Below are positions 1-7,360 of a stretch of 22,116 nucleotides of DNA, one piece after another. The translations under genes were made by a program, and so were the position numbers. Every line of letters starts with the position of its first letter. The first letter of the stretch is position 1. This stretch comes from JAYZAP01 sp964645285 (lineage in GTDB: Bacteria; Pseudomonadota; Alphaproteobacteria; JAAXGF01), in assembly GCA_964645285.1 (NCBI GenBank), contig CAZYDR010000061.1, positions 1 through 22,116 of the forward strand, written 5' to 3'. A model generated the notes under the pieces. The model did not search any database. It saw only the letters and a program-made list of their open reading frames with translations, and was not told where the DNA came from.

Positions 1-481
1 CTTCATGTACGCGCACCTCGGCGGCGGAGCGTTCGGCTTCAAGGCGGGCTTCTTCCTCGGCCTTAACGCGGGCATCCACGGCCGCCTGCTCGCGGGCTTC
101 CTTGTCGCGTTCGCGGGCATTCTCGAGCGCGCAGGCGCGGGTGACCTTTTCCTCGGCTGTGAGGGTTTTGAGAACGATCGGCTGATGATCGCCGTCATCG
201 GCCGCCGGTGCGAGCGTCGGCGCGACAGGCGTCGGCGCCGCAACTTCGACCGGCGGCGTCGCCGACTTGACCTCGGTCATACCTTCGCCCTGACCGGGCC
301 TGAAGGTACGCTTGCGCTTGACCTCGACAGTGACAGCCTTCGAGCGGCCATGGGAGAAGCTCTGGCGCACCTGTCCGGCGGCCTCGGTCTTGCGCAGCTC
401 AAGCCGGCCTGGGCGTTTAAGACTCAAAGGCTTCTTGTCGCCCGACTGGTCGTCGCCATCTGTCTCGTCGATATCGCTCAT
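1..481 (-). CDS. infB: Translation initiation factor IF-2, N-terminal part (cut by window edge)
   Basis: IF-2 is the GTPase that brings initiator tRNA to the ribosome. Only the first 160 codons lie in the window. The translation starts MSDIDETDGDD and contains the phrase KKPLSLKRPGRLELRK followed by QVRQSFSHGRSKAVTVEVKR, the usual N-terminal signature of alphaproteobacterial IF-2. After that comes a low-complexity Ala/Pro/Val segment and then a charged, Glu/Ala/Arg-rich stretch that probably forms a long helix. The GTPase domain would lie beyond position 1. The ATG (479-481) overlaps the ylxR stop codon in an ATGA arrangement, so translation is likely coupled. It is the last visible gene of the rimP-nusA-ylxR-infB operon. 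The identification is firm from motif and position; the rest of the protein cannot be judged. Confidence 0.93.
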   Translation of the reverse strand, partial: MSDIDETDGDDQSGDKKPLSLKRPGRLELRKTEAAGQVRQSFSHGRSKAVTVEVKRKRTFRPGQGEGMTEVKSATPPVEVAAPTPVAPTLAPAADDGDHQPIVLKTLTAEEKVTRACALENARERDKEAREQAAVDARVKAEEEARLEAERSAAEVRVHE

Positions 482-1137
482 ACTGTCCTAACCATTTCCG
501 CCCGGGACCGTCCCGGAACCTCTTCGTCCAATCCACGCCGCAAACCGGCCAACCGGCCACTCTCGGCGATAAAGCGCGTGGCCAACCGACCGGTTGCCAC
601 GGCAACGTAAACCACATGCTCGCGACCCAACGCCCGGGCCAGTTCGGCGGCCGAGAACAAGGCCACCACAGGGGCCTCGCCATGGAGCCGTTCGAGCTTA
701 CGGCGGCTATCGTCGGCGGCGCCCGACGCCACCACGAAGACCCCAGCGCGACCCGCCGACAGCATCTCACGCACCTTCTCGAAACCAGCCGCCACGGCGC
801 TGGCCCGGCGCGCCAGACCCAACAAATCAAGGCATCGCGCGGCGACCAGAGCTTCGACACGGTCGGCCAAATCAGGGTCAACCGACACGGCGGCCCGGAA
901 ACCTTTGGCGAAAGGATGTCCGGCGCAGGCCGTATGTACCACATCCCGCTCTGCGCTCAACCACAAACCCCGCCCCGGCAAGGCGGCGGCGATGTCGGGA
1001 TAGACCCTGTTTTCGGGGCCGACCACGAAGCGAATCAACCGATCCTTGTGTTCGACGCGGCGCGTGACGAAGCATCGCCGCATGGGTCCAACTGGAGTTT
1101 CCAGGTCTTCGACAGGATTGTCAGCGACAGGGCTCAT
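478..1137 (-). CDS. ylxR: YlxR-family RNA-binding protein with C-terminal L7Ae-like domain
   Basis: This is a 219-residue protein between nusA and infB, the standard place for ylxR (DUF448). The N-terminal part shows the family marks RRCFVTRR (about residues 20-27), LIRFV (about 35-39) and GRGLWLS (about 55-61), which form the YlxR RNA-binding fold. The second half, from about residue 95, contains LDLLGLARRASAVAAGFEKV and matches the ribosomal L7Ae-like domain fused to YlxR in alphaproteobacteria. YlxR is thought to bind RNA and in some bacteria RNase P; the exact role in this organism is unknown. The start lies 24 bases after the nusA stop, and the stop overlaps infB. Confidence 0.9.
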   Translation of the reverse strand: MSPVADNPVEDLETPVGPMRRCFVTRRVEHKDRLIRFVVGPENRVYPDIAAALPGRGLWLSAERDVVHTACAGHPFAKGFRAAVSVDPDLADRVEALVAARCLDLLGLARRASAVAAGFEKVREMLSAGRAGVFVVASGAADDSRRKLERLHGEAPVVALFSAAELARALGREHVVYVAVATGRLATRFIAESGRLAGLRRGLDEEVPGRSRAEMVRTV

Positions 1138-1161
1138 GGTCAGGTTTCACCGTTCCCACGC

Positions 1162-2754
1162 CTAGGCGCTGGCTGGTGTGTCGCCGTCGGCGGCTTCGGC
1201 GTCACCTTCCGGCGCTGCGTCGGCTTCGTCTTGGTCTTCGTCCTCGAACCAGTGCGCCCGGGCCGCCATGATGATGGCGTTGGCGTCATCCTCGGTCATG
1301 GTCGTACCCGGCAACATCTCGAGAAGCTCATCGCTGGCGAGATCGGCGAGATCATCCAGGGTCTTGATCCCCTGTTGCCCCAGGGTGACCAGCATATCCG
1401 GGCCAATACCCGAAAACGCGGCAAGTTCGTCTGTGACTCCCAGGGTTTGGCGCTCGGCATCAAGCTTCTTGTCGCGCTCGGCAATAAAGATGCGGGCGCG
1501 GTTGCGCAATTCCTCGGCGATATCCTCGTCGAAGCCCTCGATGGATGCGAGTTCCTCGATCGGCACGAAGCCGACTTCCTCGACCGACGTAAAGCCCTCG
1601 GCGACCAGCAAGTGGGCGATGACCTCTTCCACGTCGAGGGCCTCAATGAAGGCCGTCGAGCGTGAGTAGAATTCTTCCTGGCGGCGCTCGGACTCTTCAT
1701 CCTCGGTAAGAATATCGATATCCCAGGTGGTGAGCTGGGACGCCAGCCGCACGTTCTGGCCACGCCGGCCGATGGCCAGGCTGAGCTGGTCATCGGGGAC
1801 CACTACTTCGATGCGCTTGGTTTCCTCGTCGAGCACCACCTTGGTGATCTCGGCCGGGGCCAGGGCGTTGACCACGAAGGTCGCGGGATCGGGCGACCAC
1901 TGGATGATGTCGATTTTCTCACCCTGGAGTTCGCTGACCACCGCCTGGACGCGGCTGCCGCGCATGCCGACGCAGGCGCCGACCGGATCGACGCTGCTGT
2001 CGGTGGACAGCACGGCAATCTTGGCCCGGCTGCCGGAATCCCGCGCCACCGCCTTGATCTCAATGATGCCGTCGTAGATTTCCGGTACTTCCTGGGAGAA
2101 CAACTTGGCCATGAACTGAGGGTGGGTCCGCGACAGGAAGATTTGCGGGCCGCGAAGCTCGGGGCGCACGTCATAAATATAGCCGCGTACCCGGTCGCCC
2201 CGGCGGAACGATTCACGGGGCAGCAGTTCGTCGCGGCGGAGCAGCGCCTCGGCGCGGCCAAGATCGACCAGCACATTGCCGTATTCGACCCGCTTGACCA
2301 GACCGTTGACGATCTCGGCGATGCGGTCCTTGTATTCTTCGTACTGGCGCTCGCGCTCGGCTTCGCGAACCTTCTGGACAATGACCTGCTTGGCGGTCTG
2401 GGCCGCGATGCGGCCGAAATCGATGGGCGGCAAGGCGTCGACCAGATAGTCGCCGGCCTGGGCGTCCGGATTGCGGTCACGGGCGCTGTCGAGCGAGATC
2501 TGGGTCATGGGGTTTTCGATCGGATCCGCCACCTCGATATAGCACATCAACGAGATCTCACCGGTCTTGCGGTCGATATCGGCGCGGATGTCGTGCTCCT
2601 GGCCGTACTTGCGCTTGCCGGCGTGCATGATCGCCTGCTCCATGGCATCGAGTACGGTTTCCCGGTCGATCCCCTTCTCCTGGGCGACCGCGTCAGCCAC
2701 CTGCAGCATTTCGACCAGGTTAAACCCTGTGCCGGTTTCGGTTTCGGTTTCCAT
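1162..2754 (-). CDS. nusA: Transcription termination/antitermination factor NusA
   Basis: NusA binds RNA polymerase and nascent RNA and controls pausing, termination and antitermination. The 530-residue product has the whole family layout. An N-terminal polymerase-binding domain (about 10-130, with MLQVADAVAQEKGIDRE) is followed by an S1 domain (about 135-205, GNVLVDLGRAEALL), two KH domains (about 230-370, with VGACVGMRGSRVQAVVSEL and LAIGRRGQNVRLASQLT), and two helix-hairpin-helix C-terminal repeats (about 375-500, with LAAFSGIGPDMLVTLGQQG). The tail is acidic. The coding start directly abuts the rimP stop codon. The extreme N terminus has an ETETETG stretch encoded by a threefold GAAACC repeat, which is not typical of the family and may be a harmless slippage product. 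NusA could regulate its own operon through the leader described upstream of rimP. Confidence 0.97.
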   Translation of the reverse strand: METETETGTGFNLVEMLQVADAVAQEKGIDRETVLDAMEQAIMHAGKRKYGQEHDIRADIDRKTGEISLMCYIEVADPIENPMTQISLDSARDRNPDAQAGDYLVDALPPIDFGRIAAQTAKQVIVQKVREAERERQYEEYKDRIAEIVNGLVKRVEYGNVLVDLGRAEALLRRDELLPRESFRRGDRVRGYIYDVRPELRGPQIFLSRTHPQFMAKLFSQEVPEIYDGIIEIKAVARDSGSRAKIAVLSTDSSVDPVGACVGMRGSRVQAVVSELQGEKIDIIQWSPDPATFVVNALAPAEITKVVLDEETKRIEVVVPDDQLSLAIGRRGQNVRLASQLTTWDIDILTEDEESERRQEEFYSRSTAFIEALDVEEVIAHLLVAEGFTSVEEVGFVPIEELASIEGFDEDIAEELRNRARIFIAERDKKLDAERQTLGVTDELAAFSGIGPDMLVTLGQQGIKTLDDLADLASDELLEMLPGTTMTEDDANAIIMAARAHWFEDEDQDEADAAPEGDAEAADGDTPASA

Positions 2755-3252
2755 TTACTCAAGCTCCAATTCTTTGCTCGCCGCAATCAGTTCGTCGGTC
2801 AGCACCAGCTTCGCCGCAACGATGTCATCATGAGGGACGGCGAAAACCTCGCCATCAACCACAATCCGCACTTCGCCATCACCAAATCCCAGCAACTCGC
2901 CGCGAAATCTTTTTCGCCCATCACGAGGCCGGGCGGTTTCGATTTTCGCCAAATAGCCGGCAAAACGCTCGAAATCGTCCGCGCGCACCAAGGGCCGGTC
3001 GATCCCCGGTGAACTGACCTCTAGGCTGTAGGCGCCGCCAATCGGATCTTCCACATCAAGCAATGCGGACGCCGTCCGACTGATCTCGCCGCAATGGTCC
3101 ACGGTCATGGTGACGCGGTCATGACGCTCGGCCATGATTTGCAACGTTCGCGGCGACTGGGACGTCATTTTGACCCGCACCACATCGTAACCCAGCGCAT
3201 CAAGGGCCGGCGCGACAAGACGCTCGATCCCGCTCTCCAATTCGGAGGCCAT
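2755..3252 (-). CDS. rimP: Ribosome maturation factor RimP
   Basis: RimP assists late assembly of the 30S ribosomal subunit. The 165-residue protein has the normal size. Family marks are IERLVAPALDALGYDVVRV at the start, the segment DCGEISRTASALLDVEDPI (here with His before Cys) in the middle, and LEVSSPGIDRPLVRADDFERF, the most diagnostic stretch. The C-terminal SH3-like part carries FRGELLGFGDGEVRIVVDGE. It is the first gene of the minus-strand operon with nusA, ylxR and infB; its stop touches the nusA ATG. The start is ATG at 3250-3252. About 25 bases upstream lies a hairpin with a U-tract, annotated separately, that could attenuate this operon. Confidence 0.96.
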   Translation of the reverse strand: MASELESGIERLVAPALDALGYDVVRVKMTSQSPRTLQIMAERHDRVTMTVDHCGEISRTASALLDVEDPIGGAYSLEVSSPGIDRPLVRADDFERFAGYLAKIETARPRDGRKRFRGELLGFGDGEVRIVVDGEVFAVPHDDIVAAKLVLTDELIAASKELELE

Positions 3253-3276
3253 TCATTAAACCCAGGCTCTAAATAC

Positions 3277-3301
3277 AAAAAGTGGGCCGGAAGCCCACTT
3301 T
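3277..3301 (-). terminator. Hairpin plus U-tract in the rimP leader (possible attenuator)
   Basis: On the minus strand the sequence forms a perfect 9-bp stem, AAAGTGGGC paired with GCCCACTTT, around a 5-base loop, and the distal arm runs into five T residues. This is the form of an intrinsic terminator. It reads toward rimP and ends about 24 bases before the rimP start codon. There is no minus-strand gene upstream of it that it could serve. A premature terminator inside the leader is therefore the simplest reading. In the other direction only three T residues follow the stem. Confidence 0.6.
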
Positions 3302-3307
3302 ACACAC

Positions 3308-3335
3308 GAGGGCCAAGTCCGGTCGCCAAGCCCTC
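3308..3335 (-). other. Second hairpin in the rimP leader
   Basis: GAGGGC (3308-3313) pairs perfectly with GCCCTC (3330-3335) around a 16-base loop. It lies between the proposed promoter and the terminator-like hairpin, so the short leader would carry two stem-loops in series. No function can be assigned from sequence alone. Confidence 0.35.
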
Positions 3336-3352
3336 AACTCAATGCAAGGTGG

Positions 3353-3380
3353 ATATTACGCATCCCGCCTCACCCCGCAA
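3353..3380 (-). promoter_or_regulatory. Candidate sigma-70 promoter of the rimP-nusA-ylxR-infB operon
   Basis: On the minus strand TTGCGG (3380-3375) and TAATAT (3358-3353) are separated by 16 bases. The -10 box is good and the -35 is moderate. Transcription would begin near 3346, giving a leader of about 94 bases that contains both hairpins described at 3277-3335. It is predicted by eye. Confidence 0.4.
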
Positions 3381-3416
3381 GTCTTTTCTTGTCCAGCCCG
3401 GCCATGGCGATGGTCA

Positions 3417-3445
3417 TTGACATGGCGGCTTAAAGCGTGATTTTC
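3417..3445 (+). promoter_or_regulatory. Weak candidate promoter of the cold-shock gene
   Basis: A perfect -35 hexamer TTGACA (3417-3422) is followed after 17 bases by ATTTTC, a poor -10. It is placed correctly for the plus-strand gene at 3490, which has an AGGGG ribosome-binding sequence at 3481-3485. The poor -10 keeps confidence low. Confidence 0.25.
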
Positions 3446-3489
3446 AAGCGCGACAGGGTCATCTCGCTCAACCACACCCCAGGGGTTTC

Positions 3490-3696
3490 ATGGAAGGTAC
3501 GGTTGTCTGGTACAACGCCGTTCGCGGCTATGGTTTCATCGAACCCGCCCATGGCGGCGGTGATGTTGTTTTTAGCCGCGCGGCACTGGCATCGACCTTC
3601 GACGCTGAGGGTCCGCGCCACGGTAACTCGGTATGCTATGAGGTGGCCGACGGCGAGCAGGGGCCCGAGGCGATCGATGTCAAGCCGGCCGGCTAA
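3490..3696 (+). CDS. Small cold-shock-domain nucleic-acid-binding protein
   Basis: This 68-residue protein is a single cold-shock domain. It begins with EGTVVWYNAVRGYGFIEP, which holds the aromatic RNP1-like motif (GYGFIEP, about residues 13-19). It continues with DVVFSRAAL (about 25-33), the counterpart of the RNP2 motif VFVHxSAL, with Ser in place of the usual His. The end, GPEAIDVKPAG, matches the usual GPxAxNVxP ending. Such proteins bind single-stranded RNA or DNA and act as RNA chaperones in the cytoplasm; whether this one responds to cold cannot be told. An AGGGG lies four bases before the ATG. The next gene begins five bases after its stop, so the two are probably cotranscribed. Confidence 0.85.
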   Translation: MEGTVVWYNAVRGYGFIEPAHGGGDVVFSRAALASTFDAEGPRHGNSVCYEVADGEQGPEAIDVKPAG

Positions 3697-3701
3697 GTCC
3701 C

Positions 3702-4463
3702 ATGACCACCGACAGTACGATAACCTACAGGATCGACGGTCCGGTCGCCGTCATTGCCCTGGACAAGCCAAAACTCAACACCCTCGACATCGCCATTCTC
3801 GACGGCCTGATCGCGGCCCTGAAGCGGGCTGGCGATGACGACGACATTCGAGCGGTTATTCTAACGTCTGCCCTGGAAAAGGCGTTTTGCGCCGGGCTCG
3901 ACCTGGCGCCGGTATTGGACGGCGGCTCGGCCATGATGCGCGCGCTATTGCAGCGGCTGTACATCGAGCTGTTCGACGTCCAGCACAACCTGGGAAAGCC
4001 ATCCATTGCCGCAGTCGCCGGCATCGCCCGAGGCGGCGGCATGACCCTGTCCCTGTCCTGCGACGTAGTGGTCGCGGCCGACACCGCCAGCTTCGGTTAT
4101 CCCGAGTTCCATGTCGGCATTCTTCCGGGCATTCATTTCACCCACCTGCCCCGGGTGGTCGGCCGCCACAAGGCGTTCGAACTGCTGTTTGGCGCGGCGC
4201 CGTTCGACGCGCCGGAAGCGGCCCGGCTCGGCCTCGTCAATCGAGTGGTCTATACTGGTGACCTGATGGCCACGGCCATGACCATGGCTCGCGACTTCGC
4301 CGCCAAACCATCCCAGGCGGTCAAGCTTGGTCGCGCCGCCTTCATGGACATCAACGATGACGGCTACCGCCAGTCCATCGCCAGCGTGGTCGAAACCATG
4401 GCCCTGATGATCGACAGCGACGAAACCCGCGACGCCCTGCGGCGGTTCCTCAGACGAGAATAA
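3702..4463 (+). CDS. Enoyl-CoA hydratase/isomerase (crotonase) family protein
   Basis: This 253-residue protein has the crotonase fold, which handles acyl-CoA thioesters. The two oxyanion-hole regions are visible: AFCAGLDL (residues 61-68) and GIARGGGMTLSLSCD (107-121). The glutamate matching Glu164 of rat mitochondrial hydratase is present in FGYPEF (E135). The position matching Glu144 (normally GGGCELA) is Thr115 here. A protein with only one of the two catalytic glutamates may be an isomerase, hydrolase or other crotonase rather than a true hydratase, so no gene symbol is given. It follows the cold-shock gene after five bases and converges with the deacetylase gene, whose stop is two bases away. 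Confidence 0.85.
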   Translation: MTTDSTITYRIDGPVAVIALDKPKLNTLDIAILDGLIAALKRAGDDDDIRAVILTSALEKAFCAGLDLAPVLDGGSAMMRALLQRLYIELFDVQHNLGKPSIAAVAGIARGGGMTLSLSCDVVVAADTASFGYPEFHVGILPGIHFTHLPRVVGRHKAFELLFGAAPFDAPEAARLGLVNRVVYTGDLMATAMTMARDFAAKPSQAVKLGRAAFMDINDDGYRQSIASVVETMALMIDSDETRDALRRFLRRE

Positions 4464-4465
4464 AC

Positions 4466-5518
4466 TCAGCCGCCGGGTACGAGAAACTGCATGCCGAGCC
4501 AGTGCCAGCGGCCGTCACGCCCGGGCAAGGTACAGTTGACGCGCGACCGGCCGGGCGGGAACGGCGCCTTGAGTCGGACCTCGATGCGCTGAGGACCGAG
4601 CCGTTCGATAGTTGCCGCGCCCTGGCCCGAGGCGAAGCAGTTGATGCGGCTGAGGCCTTCGACCCCCTTGGCCACGGTAAAGCCGATAGCCGGCGGATTG
4701 TTGTCGCCGATCACCGGGTCGCTGGGGGTCAGGTCGGTGACCGGCAGGGCCAGGGTGCCGCCGACCAGTTTGAAACGATCGAGGTCGCCATAGGCTTCGT
4801 TAAGAGCGAAACGCGGCAGGCCGAACAGATTTTCGCGGTCGTGAGCGACACCGGAGTGCTGGCCGAAGGCGGCGGTAAACCCGGAGGCGGCAACCTGCTC
4901 GGCCAGGGCGCGGCTGAACTCGCCATAGGGATAAGCGAACAATTCGGGCGCCCGACCGAGCTCGTCGCGGAACCGTGCTGAGGCCTTTTCGATATCGGCG
5001 CCATTGGCGGCGCTGTCGGCCTCGGCCATATGAGCATGGGAGGCGCCGTGGTGGCCGATGGTCACCCCGGCATTGGCGAGCTCACGAATCTCGTCCCAGG
5101 TCATCATGCCGTGGACGCCGGCATCGATGGGATTGGTCGATACGAACACGGTGAAAGAAAATCCTGCTTCCCGCAGGCGGGGCCAGGCCTGGTGGTAGAC
5201 CGAGGTGAAGGCGTCATCGATGGTGATGCCGATACTGCGGTCAGGCAGGCTGGTTCCAGTGCGCAGCGCGGCGATGATGTCGGGCACCGGTAGCACCGTG
5301 TAGCCGCCGACTGTGAGTTCCTCGATATGGGCGACGAATTGTTCGAGGCGAATATTGGTCGAGGGCAGGTTCTCTTCTCCGAAGCGATGGTACATAAGGA
5401 TCACCGCCGCCGACTCGGCGCGCGCCGGGGCCGCGCCATACACCGCGCCGACGGCGAGGGCGCCGAAGATCAGCATCCTGATGAGACGCCAGCCTCTGTA
5501 TCGAAAAGCCATTACCAT
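4466..5518 (-). CDS. Exported polysaccharide deacetylase (CE4/NodB fold) with C-terminal extension
   Basis: The product removes acyl groups from an amino-sugar polymer; the substrate is unknown. I chose the ATG at 5516-5518 because the protein then begins MVMAFRYRGWRLIRMLIFGA, a basic and then hydrophobic export signal ending in an APARA site near residue 34. An ATG at 5569 would add 17 residues that do not look like part of a signal. The NodB motifs are TIDDAF (metal Asp and base, D101-D102), HHGASH (157-161, the HxxxH pair) and AYPYGE (195-200). After about residue 245 there is a further domain of about 100 residues with two cysteines (in RINCFASG and RVNCTLPG) that could form a disulfide. 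It lies just downstream of a cell-wall dipeptidase gene, which suggests a shared role at the envelope. Confidence 0.85.
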   Translation of the reverse strand: MVMAFRYRGWRLIRMLIFGALAVGAVYGAAPARAESAAVILMYHRFGEENLPSTNIRLEQFVAHIEELTVGGYTVLPVPDIIAALRTGTSLPDRSIGITIDDAFTSVYHQAWPRLREAGFSFTVFVSTNPIDAGVHGMMTWDEIRELANAGVTIGHHGASHAHMAEADSAANGADIEKASARFRDELGRAPELFAYPYGEFSRALAEQVAASGFTAAFGQHSGVAHDRENLFGLPRFALNEAYGDLDRFKLVGGTLALPVTDLTPSDPVIGDNNPPAIGFTVAKGVEGLSRINCFASGQGAATIERLGPQRIEVRLKAPFPPGRSRVNCTLPGRDGRWHWLGMQFLVPGG

Positions 5519-5579
5519 AGCGCCAGTGTGGCCGGTTGGCTGGGCTTGCACAAGAGCCACGACCGCCATCAACCGGACA

Positions 5580-6140
5580 TCATGGCGGCGCCGGCGGCAT
5601 CATGCGGGTGCCGGCGGCGCTGTCGGTGAGTACCGGATAGCGGCGCGGCTCGAACAACTGATAGTGCCACCACTCCTTGAGATAATGATCCCATCCTGCC
5701 GCTGCCATGAGGCCGAGCAGGACCATGCGGTTGCGCTGGGCGGCGGCGGGAATGGCGGTGCAGGCATGACCCGCAAGGGCGCCCGCCTGATCGACCCTGG
5801 AGCCCATATCGAGTTCGCGCCCGGACGGCTCGGTCAATGTGACGTCCACCGCCACGCCCCGGGAATGGGGCGAGCCGCGGCGTGGGTCGGCGAGGAAATC
5901 CGGATCCGGCGTGTGCTCCCACAACAGCCATTGCGCTTCCGACGGGCGAAACGCGTCATAGACCTTGAACCTGAGGCCGAGCTCGGCGGCAAGATCGATG
6001 GCCCTGGACAGGGCCGCGGCGGCGTCATCATGAAGATGGCAGCCGGGCCGGCCATAGACTGGCCTGCCGGTGAAATTATCGGCCGTGGCGTAGACCATGT
6101 ATATGTCAACGTCGAACGTTAGCGGGCTGATCTCAATCAC
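5580..6140 (-). CDS. ddpX: D-alanyl-D-alanine dipeptidase, VanX/DdpX family
   Basis: This is a zinc dipeptidase that cleaves D-Ala-D-Ala. The sequence follows E. coli DdpX closely: VYATADNFTGRPVY near the start, YDAFRP (R65, the transition-state arginine), GSPHSRGVAVDVTL (zinc ligands H92 and D99), ELDMGS, IPAAAQRNRMVL and KEWWHY (catalytic E156 and zinc ligand H159). I start at GTG 6138-6140 because GGAG lies six bases upstream; a TTG at 6150-6152 would add four residues. There is no obvious signal peptide, so it probably acts in the cytoplasm, perhaps recycling D-Ala from cell-wall turnover. There are no other van genes nearby, so resistance to vancomycin should not be inferred. It is probably cotranscribed with the deacetylase. 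Confidence 0.9.
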   Translation of the reverse strand: MIEISPLTFDVDIYMVYATADNFTGRPVYGRPGCHLHDDAAAALSRAIDLAAELGLRFKVYDAFRPSEAQWLLWEHTPDPDFLADPRRGSPHSRGVAVDVTLTEPSGRELDMGSRVDQAGALAGHACTAIPAAAQRNRMVLLGLMAAAGWDHYLKEWWHYQLFEPRRYPVLTDSAAGTRMMPPAPP

Positions 6141-6210
6141 GGCGCTCTCCAAACATGCTATGATTCCATCGTGGCAGAAGAATATTATTTACGATGGCGA
6201 TTCCCATAAC

Positions 6211-6882
6211 ATGAGAATTCTCGCGATCGATACGGCGACCGGGGCCTGTTCGGCAGCGCTTATGGACGGCGAGACGGTAGTCGCCCGCCGGTTTGTCGTC
6301 ATGGCGCGTGGTCACGCCGAAGCGCTGCTGCCCATGGTCGAGACGGTCGTGGCCGAGGCCGGCGTCGCCTATAAGGACCTCGACCTGATTGCCACGACGG
6401 TCGGGCCGGGCACCTTCATCGGTCTGCGAATCGGCCTCGCGGCGGCGCGGGGTCTGGGCGTGGCAGGCGATTTGCCGGTGGTCGGCGTCACCACTCTGGA
6501 AACCCTGGCCCATGGCGTTGATCACGACATTCGCCACGGCCACTCGGTGGTCGCGGCCCTCGATGCCCGGCGAGGCAAGATCTATATCCAGGCCTTCGAT
6601 GAACAATTGGCGCCGCTGGCGCCGCCGCTGGCACAGCCTGCCGAAACCGCCGACCTGCCGGCCGGGCCGCTGGTCATTGTTGGTTCCGGCGCGGCCCTGG
6701 TGAGGGCCGGCCTGGATCGCGACAACGGCGACATTTTCGTCGATGAGACGCAACTGCCCGATGCCGCCGTGGTGGCGGCCCTGGCCGGCCGACGCTTCGA
6801 CCCGTCCCTGCCGACACCGCCACCTGAGCCGCTTTATCTTTGCGGTTCCGGCGCCCGCTTGCCGCCCGGCGCCGAGCCCTGA
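6211..6882 (+). CDS. tsaB: tRNA threonylcarbamoyladenosine biosynthesis protein TsaB
   Basis: TsaB partners TsaD and TsaE in making t6A37 in tRNAs reading ANN codons. The product is 223 residues from the ATG at 6211, which gives the usual start MRILAIDTATGACSAAL. Diagnostic segments are HAEALLPMVETVV and TVGPGTFIGLRIGLAAARGL (residues 63-82), the ASKHA-fold segment of the family, and DARRGKIYIQAF. The reading frame is open further upstream, but those residues do not match the family. The end (PLYLCGSGARLP) is normal for the family. A TATGAT sequence at 6159-6164 could be a -10 box, but no -35 is seen. rimI starts four bases after the stop, the classic tsaB-rimI pair. Confidence 0.93.
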   Translation: MRILAIDTATGACSAALMDGETVVARRFVVMARGHAEALLPMVETVVAEAGVAYKDLDLIATTVGPGTFIGLRIGLAAARGLGVAGDLPVVGVTTLETLAHGVDHDIRHGHSVVAALDARRGKIYIQAFDEQLAPLAPPLAQPAETADLPAGPLVIVGSGAALVRAGLDRDNGDIFVDETQLPDAAVVAALAGRRFDPSLPTPPPEPLYLCGSGARLPPGAEP

Positions 6883-6886
6883 ACCC

Positions 6887-7360
6887 TTGGGCAAGCTGAA
6901 TTTGTGCATCCGTGACGCCGCTGCCGAGGACTTGGCGACTCTGGTCGATCTGCACGCCCTGGCGTTCGACGAGGCCTGGAGCGGGGATGCCATCGCCGGC
7001 GTCCTTTTCGGTCTCGGCGCCATCGCCTTGGTTGCCCAGGCGGACGACCGCGCCGCGGGCTTCGTCCTCGGACGTACGGCGGCGGACGAATGCGAAATCC
7101 TCACCCTGGCCGTGTTGCCGGCCATGCGCCGCCAGGGCATCGCCCGGGCCCTGGTCGAGGAGCTGTCGGTGCGATCCGTCGCGGCTGGCGCCGAAACCAT
7201 GTTCCTTGAAGTTGCCGAAGACAATGCCGCCGCCGGAGGGCTCTATGCCGGTCTTGGATTTACCGCCGTCGGACGACGTCCGGGCTATTATCAACGCCGC
7301 GGCCAGTCGGACATGGCGGCGCTCGTGCTTCGCCGCAGCCTAGGTTTTTTTCAACCGTAG
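6887..7360 (+). CDS. rimI: Ribosomal-protein-alanine N-acetyltransferase RimI-like (GNAT)
   Basis: This is a GNAT acetyltransferase of 157 residues. In E. coli RimI acetylates the N terminus of ribosomal protein S18. The acetyl-CoA-binding motif reads LTLAVLPAMRRQGIARALVEEL, the next strand is MFLEVAEDNAAAGGLYAGLGF, and the C-terminal GRRPGYYQRRG is typical of RimI. No ATG lies at the right place. The best start is TTG at 6887, four bases after tsaB; a second TTG at 6902 would also give a complete domain. The frame extends further upstream within tsaB but shows no family similarity there. The last 21 bases overlap the end of the opposing TusA-like gene. Confidence 0.88.
   Translation: MGKLNLCIRDAAAEDLATLVDLHALAFDEAWSGDAIAGVLFGLGAIALVAQADDRAAGFVLGRTAADECEILTLAVLPAMRRQGIARALVEELSVRSVAAGAETMFLEVAEDNAAAGGLYAGLGFTAVGRRPGYYQRRGQSDMAALVLRRSLGFFQP

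Noticed and set aside
616..1665. A 349-residue plus-strand open frame opposite ylxR and nusA
   Set aside because: It lies antisense to two clear genes and its product shows no family motif; it is a shadow of codon bias.
5580..6140. Vancomycin-resistance reading of the VanX-like gene
   Set aside because: There is no vanH, vanA, vanR or vanS nearby, and Gram-negative DdpX-type enzymes serve D-Ala recycling.
6133..7224. A 363-residue minus-strand open frame opposite tsaB and rimI
   Set aside because: It is antisense to two recognised genes and has low-complexity, Arg/Gly-rich text without motifs.
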